Assembly (NCBI GenBank): GCA_016703125.1
Contig: JADJCR010000001.1
Span: 124,001 to 188,000, forward strand
Length of the DNA stretch: 64,000 nt
Direction: 5' to 3'
Source of the DNA: Micrococcales bacterium
GTDB lineage: Bacteria; Actinomycetota; Actinomycetes; S36-B12; UBA10799
How positions within the stretch are numbered: the first letter of the stretch is position 1; every line of letters starts with the position of its first letter. The notes under the pieces are model-generated. The model searched no databases, was not told the DNA's origin, and worked only from the letters and a program-made list of their open reading frames with translations. This document shows, piece by piece, positions 62,002 through 64,000 of the stretch. The translations under genes were made by a program, and so were the position numbers.

Positions 62002-63275
62002 CCCTGGTCGGGATCCTGGCGCTGGTGGTCGCGCTGGCGGTGTCGATCGGGCTGCACGAACTCGGGCACATGATCCCCGCGAAGAAGTTCGGCGTGAAGG
62101 TCACCCAGTACATGATCGGCTTCGGTCCTACCCTCTGGTCGCGGCGCAAGGGTGACACCGAGTACGGCGTGAAGGGTGTCCCGCTGGGCGGTTACATCCG
62201 CATGATCGGCATGTTCCCCCCCGGACCCGACGGCCAGGTCAAGGCCGGCAGCACGGGCCGGTTGGGGACCTTGATCGAGCAGGCACGCGCGGAGTCGGCG
62301 GCTGAGATCGTCGAACCAGGTGACGACAAGCGCACGTTCTACCGGCTGTCCGCTCCCAAGAAGCTGGTCGTGATGCTCGGCGGGCCGGTCATGAACCTGC
62401 TGCTGGCGATCGTGCTGTTCACCATCGTCTTCGCCGGGTTCGGGACGCCGACGCCGACCACCACCGTGTCCACAGTCACCGCCTGCGTCCCCACCGCCAC
62501 CGATCCGCAGGGCGAGTGCACGGCAGGCTCCGGCCAGCCGACGGGCGCGGCCGAGGCCGGGCTGCAGGCCGGGGACCGGATCGTGGCCTGGGACGGCGTT
62601 CCGGTCGCCGAGTGGCCGCAACTGAGCGAGGCGATCCGCTCATCTCAGACCGGCGGCCACGAGGTCACCGTCGTGCGCGATGGCCGCGAACTGACGGTCG
62701 AGGTCCCGTTGACAACTGTGGACGGCACTCTGCTGGGTGACTCGGCCCAGCCGCGGGGGTTCCTCGGCGTCTCGCCGGTGATCGAACTGCAGCCGTTGCC
62801 CCTCACGGCAGTGCCCGGTCAGATGTGGGACATCTCCGTGCGTTCCGCGCAGGCGCTCGCCTCGTTCCCGGCGAAGATGGTCGGCCTGACAGAGGCCGCG
62901 TTCACCGACCAGGCGCGCGATCCGGAGGGGCCGGTGGGAGTTGTCGGCGTTTCGCGGATCAGCGGTGAGGTGGCCTCGGCGGATGCCCCGCCGAGCTGGC
63001 GCATCGCCCAGTTCCTGGCGATCGTCGCCTCGCTGAACCTGTTCCTGTTCCTGTTCAACCTGCTGCCGATCCTGCCCCTGGACGGTGGTCACGTCGCCGG
63101 GGCACTGTTCGAGGGCGCGCGCCGGCAGGTGGCCCGCTGGCGGCACCGGCCCGACCCCGGGCCGGTGGACGTCGCCCGGATGCTGCCGGTGGCGTACACG
63201 GTGGCGGTGATCCTGATCGCGATGAGCGTGATCATCCTCTGGGCGGACATCGTCAAACCCATCCGCCTGGGGTAG
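61998..63275 (+). CDS. rseP: Site-2 intramembrane metalloprotease (RseP/Rip1 type)
   Basis: A 425-residue membrane protease: zinc motif HELGH (His20, Glu21, His24), VPLGGYIRMIGM, a PDZ domain (GLQAGDRIVAWDGVPVAEWP), and the second motif NLLPILPLDGGHVAGALFEG. It cuts membrane-bound anti-sigma or signal peptides inside the membrane. Strong GGAGGAGG before the ATG, overlapping the dxr stop. Confidence 0.95.
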   Translation: MTLVGILALVVALAVSIGLHELGHMIPAKKFGVKVTQYMIGFGPTLWSRRKGDTEYGVKGVPLGGYIRMIGMFPPGPDGQVKAGSTGRLGTLIEQARAESAAEIVEPGDDKRTFYRLSAPKKLVVMLGGPVMNLLLAIVLFTIVFAGFGTPTPTTTVSTVTACVPTATDPQGECTAGSGQPTGAAEAGLQAGDRIVAWDGVPVAEWPQLSEAIRSSQTGGHEVTVVRDGRELTVEVPLTTVDGTLLGDSAQPRGFLGVSPVIELQPLPLTAVPGQMWDISVRSAQALASFPAKMVGLTEAAFTDQARDPEGPVGVVGVSRISGEVASADAPPSWRIAQFLAIVASLNLFLFLFNLLPILPLDGGHVAGALFEGARRQVARWRHRPDPGPVDVARMLPVAYTVAVILIAMSVIILWADIVKPIRLG

Positions 63276-63296
63276 CAGACGCGTTGGATGGGACTC

Positions 63297-63442
63297 GTGC
63301 AGTTGGTTGACGTTCAGCCGGCGACGGGCGTCAACCAACTGCACGGCACCCGGGCGTCAACCAACGCCGGCATCACCAGCCGGCGGGGGGCGCCCCCCAC
63401 CCCCGGGGGGCGCCCGGCGGGACCAGCATCAACCAACTGCAC
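63297..63442. repeat. Inverted/direct repeats before ispG
   Basis: GTGCAGTTGGTTGACG (63297-63312) and its exact inverse (63329-63344) are separated by 16 bp. A near copy CATCAACCAACTGCAC (15 of 16) lies at 63427-63442 and a shorter CGTCAACCAACG at 63355. Between them a GC hairpin (CGCCCCCC/GGGGGGCG, 63391-63412) can act as terminator of the rseP unit. The rest of the 212-bp gap holds nothing else I can name. Confidence 0.8.
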
Positions 63443-63475
63443 GTCCATGTGAGTCGCGCTGCGCCGGGCATGGGG

Positions 63476-63481
63476 GATACT
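63476..63481 (+). promoter_or_regulatory. -10 box of ispG (leaderless)
   Basis: GATACT, six bases, then ATG at 63488. The T at the sixth position is shared with the pattern seen elsewhere, the first base is not. Confidence 0.45.
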
Positions 63482-63487
63482 TGGACC

Positions 63488-64000
63488 ATGACCGTTTCGT
63501 TGGGAATGCCCGCCGGGCCGCCGCCCGTGCTGGCACCTCGCAGACCCACCCGCAAGATCACTCTGCGGCACCCGCACCACCCCGTCGAGGTCGGTGGCGA
63601 CGCCCCGGTCAGTGTGCAGTCGATGACCACCACGGTGACCGCCGACATCAACGCCACCCTGCAGCAGATCGCGGAACTGACCGCATCCGGTTGCCAGGTG
63701 GTACGCGTGGCCGTGCCGAGTCAGGACGACGCCGAGGCGTTACCGGTGATCGCCAAGAAGGCCGACATCCCGGTCATCGCCGACATCCACTTCCAGCCCA
63801 AGTACGTGTTCGCTGCGATCGACGCCGGATGTGCTGGTGTCCGGGTCAACCCCGGGAACATCAAGGCCTTCGACGACCGCGTGGGTGAGATCGCCCGGGC
63901 TGCCGGGGAGCCGGGGTGCCGATCCGTATCGGCGTGAACGCGGGTTCGCTGGACAAACGGCTGCTCGAGAAGCACGGCAAGGCCACCCCAGAGGCGCTGG
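63488..64000 (+). CDS. ispG: (E)-4-hydroxy-3-methylbut-2-enyl-diphosphate synthase (start; frame broken; 3' end outside)
   Basis: N-terminal about 150 residues of IspG (GcpE): TRKITLRHPHHPVEVGGDAP, VSVQSMTTTVTADINATL, PVIADIHFQPKYVFAAIDAG and GVRVNPGNIKAFDDRVGEIA. The frame ends at 63937, but in the next frame PIRIGVNAGSLDKRLLEKHG continues the family sequence to the window edge. One missing G in the run at 63913-63916 joins them. It is a 4Fe-4S enzyme of the MEP pathway. ATG 63488 is preferred over a GTG at 63449, which lies before the -10 box. Confidence 0.93.

Overview
The window is a very G+C-rich, gene-dense bacterial chromosome segment from a member of the Actinomycetota. Support for this comes from the gene order smc-ftsY-amtB-glnB-glnD-ffh-rpsP-khpA-rimM-trmD-rplS-lepB-rnhB-DUF2469-dprA-xerC-whiG-rpsB-tsf-pyrH-frr-cdsA-rlmN-dxr-rseP-ispG, a Lys/Ala-tailed HU, the F420 gene cofC, DUF3515, a GlnR-type box at amtB and an IclR-type leucine regulator. 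It is not a plasmid or phage: no integrase of mobile type, transposase, CRISPR array or phage gene was seen. The species cannot be named from the sequence alone.

Layout. 1-2641 (minus): NIL-domain protein, glutamine-synthetase-like ligase and an aldehyde dehydrogenase cut by the window edge, resembling a gamma-glutamylated-amine catabolic cluster. 2717-8917: leuB, ilvE, cimA (with an apparent Ile attenuator), FAH-family hydrolase, gltX; then tRNA-Gln and tRNA-Glu. 9255-11974: IclR-type regulator divergent from leuCD. 12164-18185: HU, cofC, plsC-gpsA, a PLP sulfur enzyme divergent from ddl, and an amidase. 18187-28522: DUF3515 lipoprotein, Lrp-type domain, thiL, rpmB, DAK2 protein, recG-rsmD-coaD, DivIVA-like protein, DUF177-rpmF-rnc-mutM. 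28648-33354: smc and ftsY. 33355-33960: the only gap above 300 bp, a repeat array plus a GlnR-type box. 33961-38019: amtB-glnB-glnD. 38078-46950: SRP/ribosome-maturation/secretion/RNase HII genes, dprA, xerC, whiG. 47214-49722: rpsB-tsf-pyrH. 49732-52180: feoABC iron uptake behind a DtxR/IdeR-like box. 52183-58247 (minus): Ser/Thr kinase with an Asp-rich TRD-repeat exported protein, DUF2804, tesB, sigma factor with DUF4349, CDF transporter. 58362-64000: frr-cdsA-rlmN-dxr-rseP and the start of ispG.

How the genes work together. Branched-chain amino-acid synthesis (citramalate route, LeuB/C/D, IlvE) is split into two units with different apparent controls: attenuation at cimA and an operator at leuC. 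Nitrogen sensing (AmtB/PII/GlnD) is one operon. Isoprenoid steps dxr and ispG flank the site-2 protease. Many genes start 6-8 nt after a TANNNT/CACACT -10 box, so leaderless transcription looks common.

Caution on sequence quality: at least eight conserved, mostly essential genes (leuC, HU, plsC, ddl, rsmD twice, rpsB tail, feoB, ispG) carry frame breaks, most of a single base. These look like assembly or consensus errors rather than eight pseudogenes. For them the intact extent is given and the break point noted.
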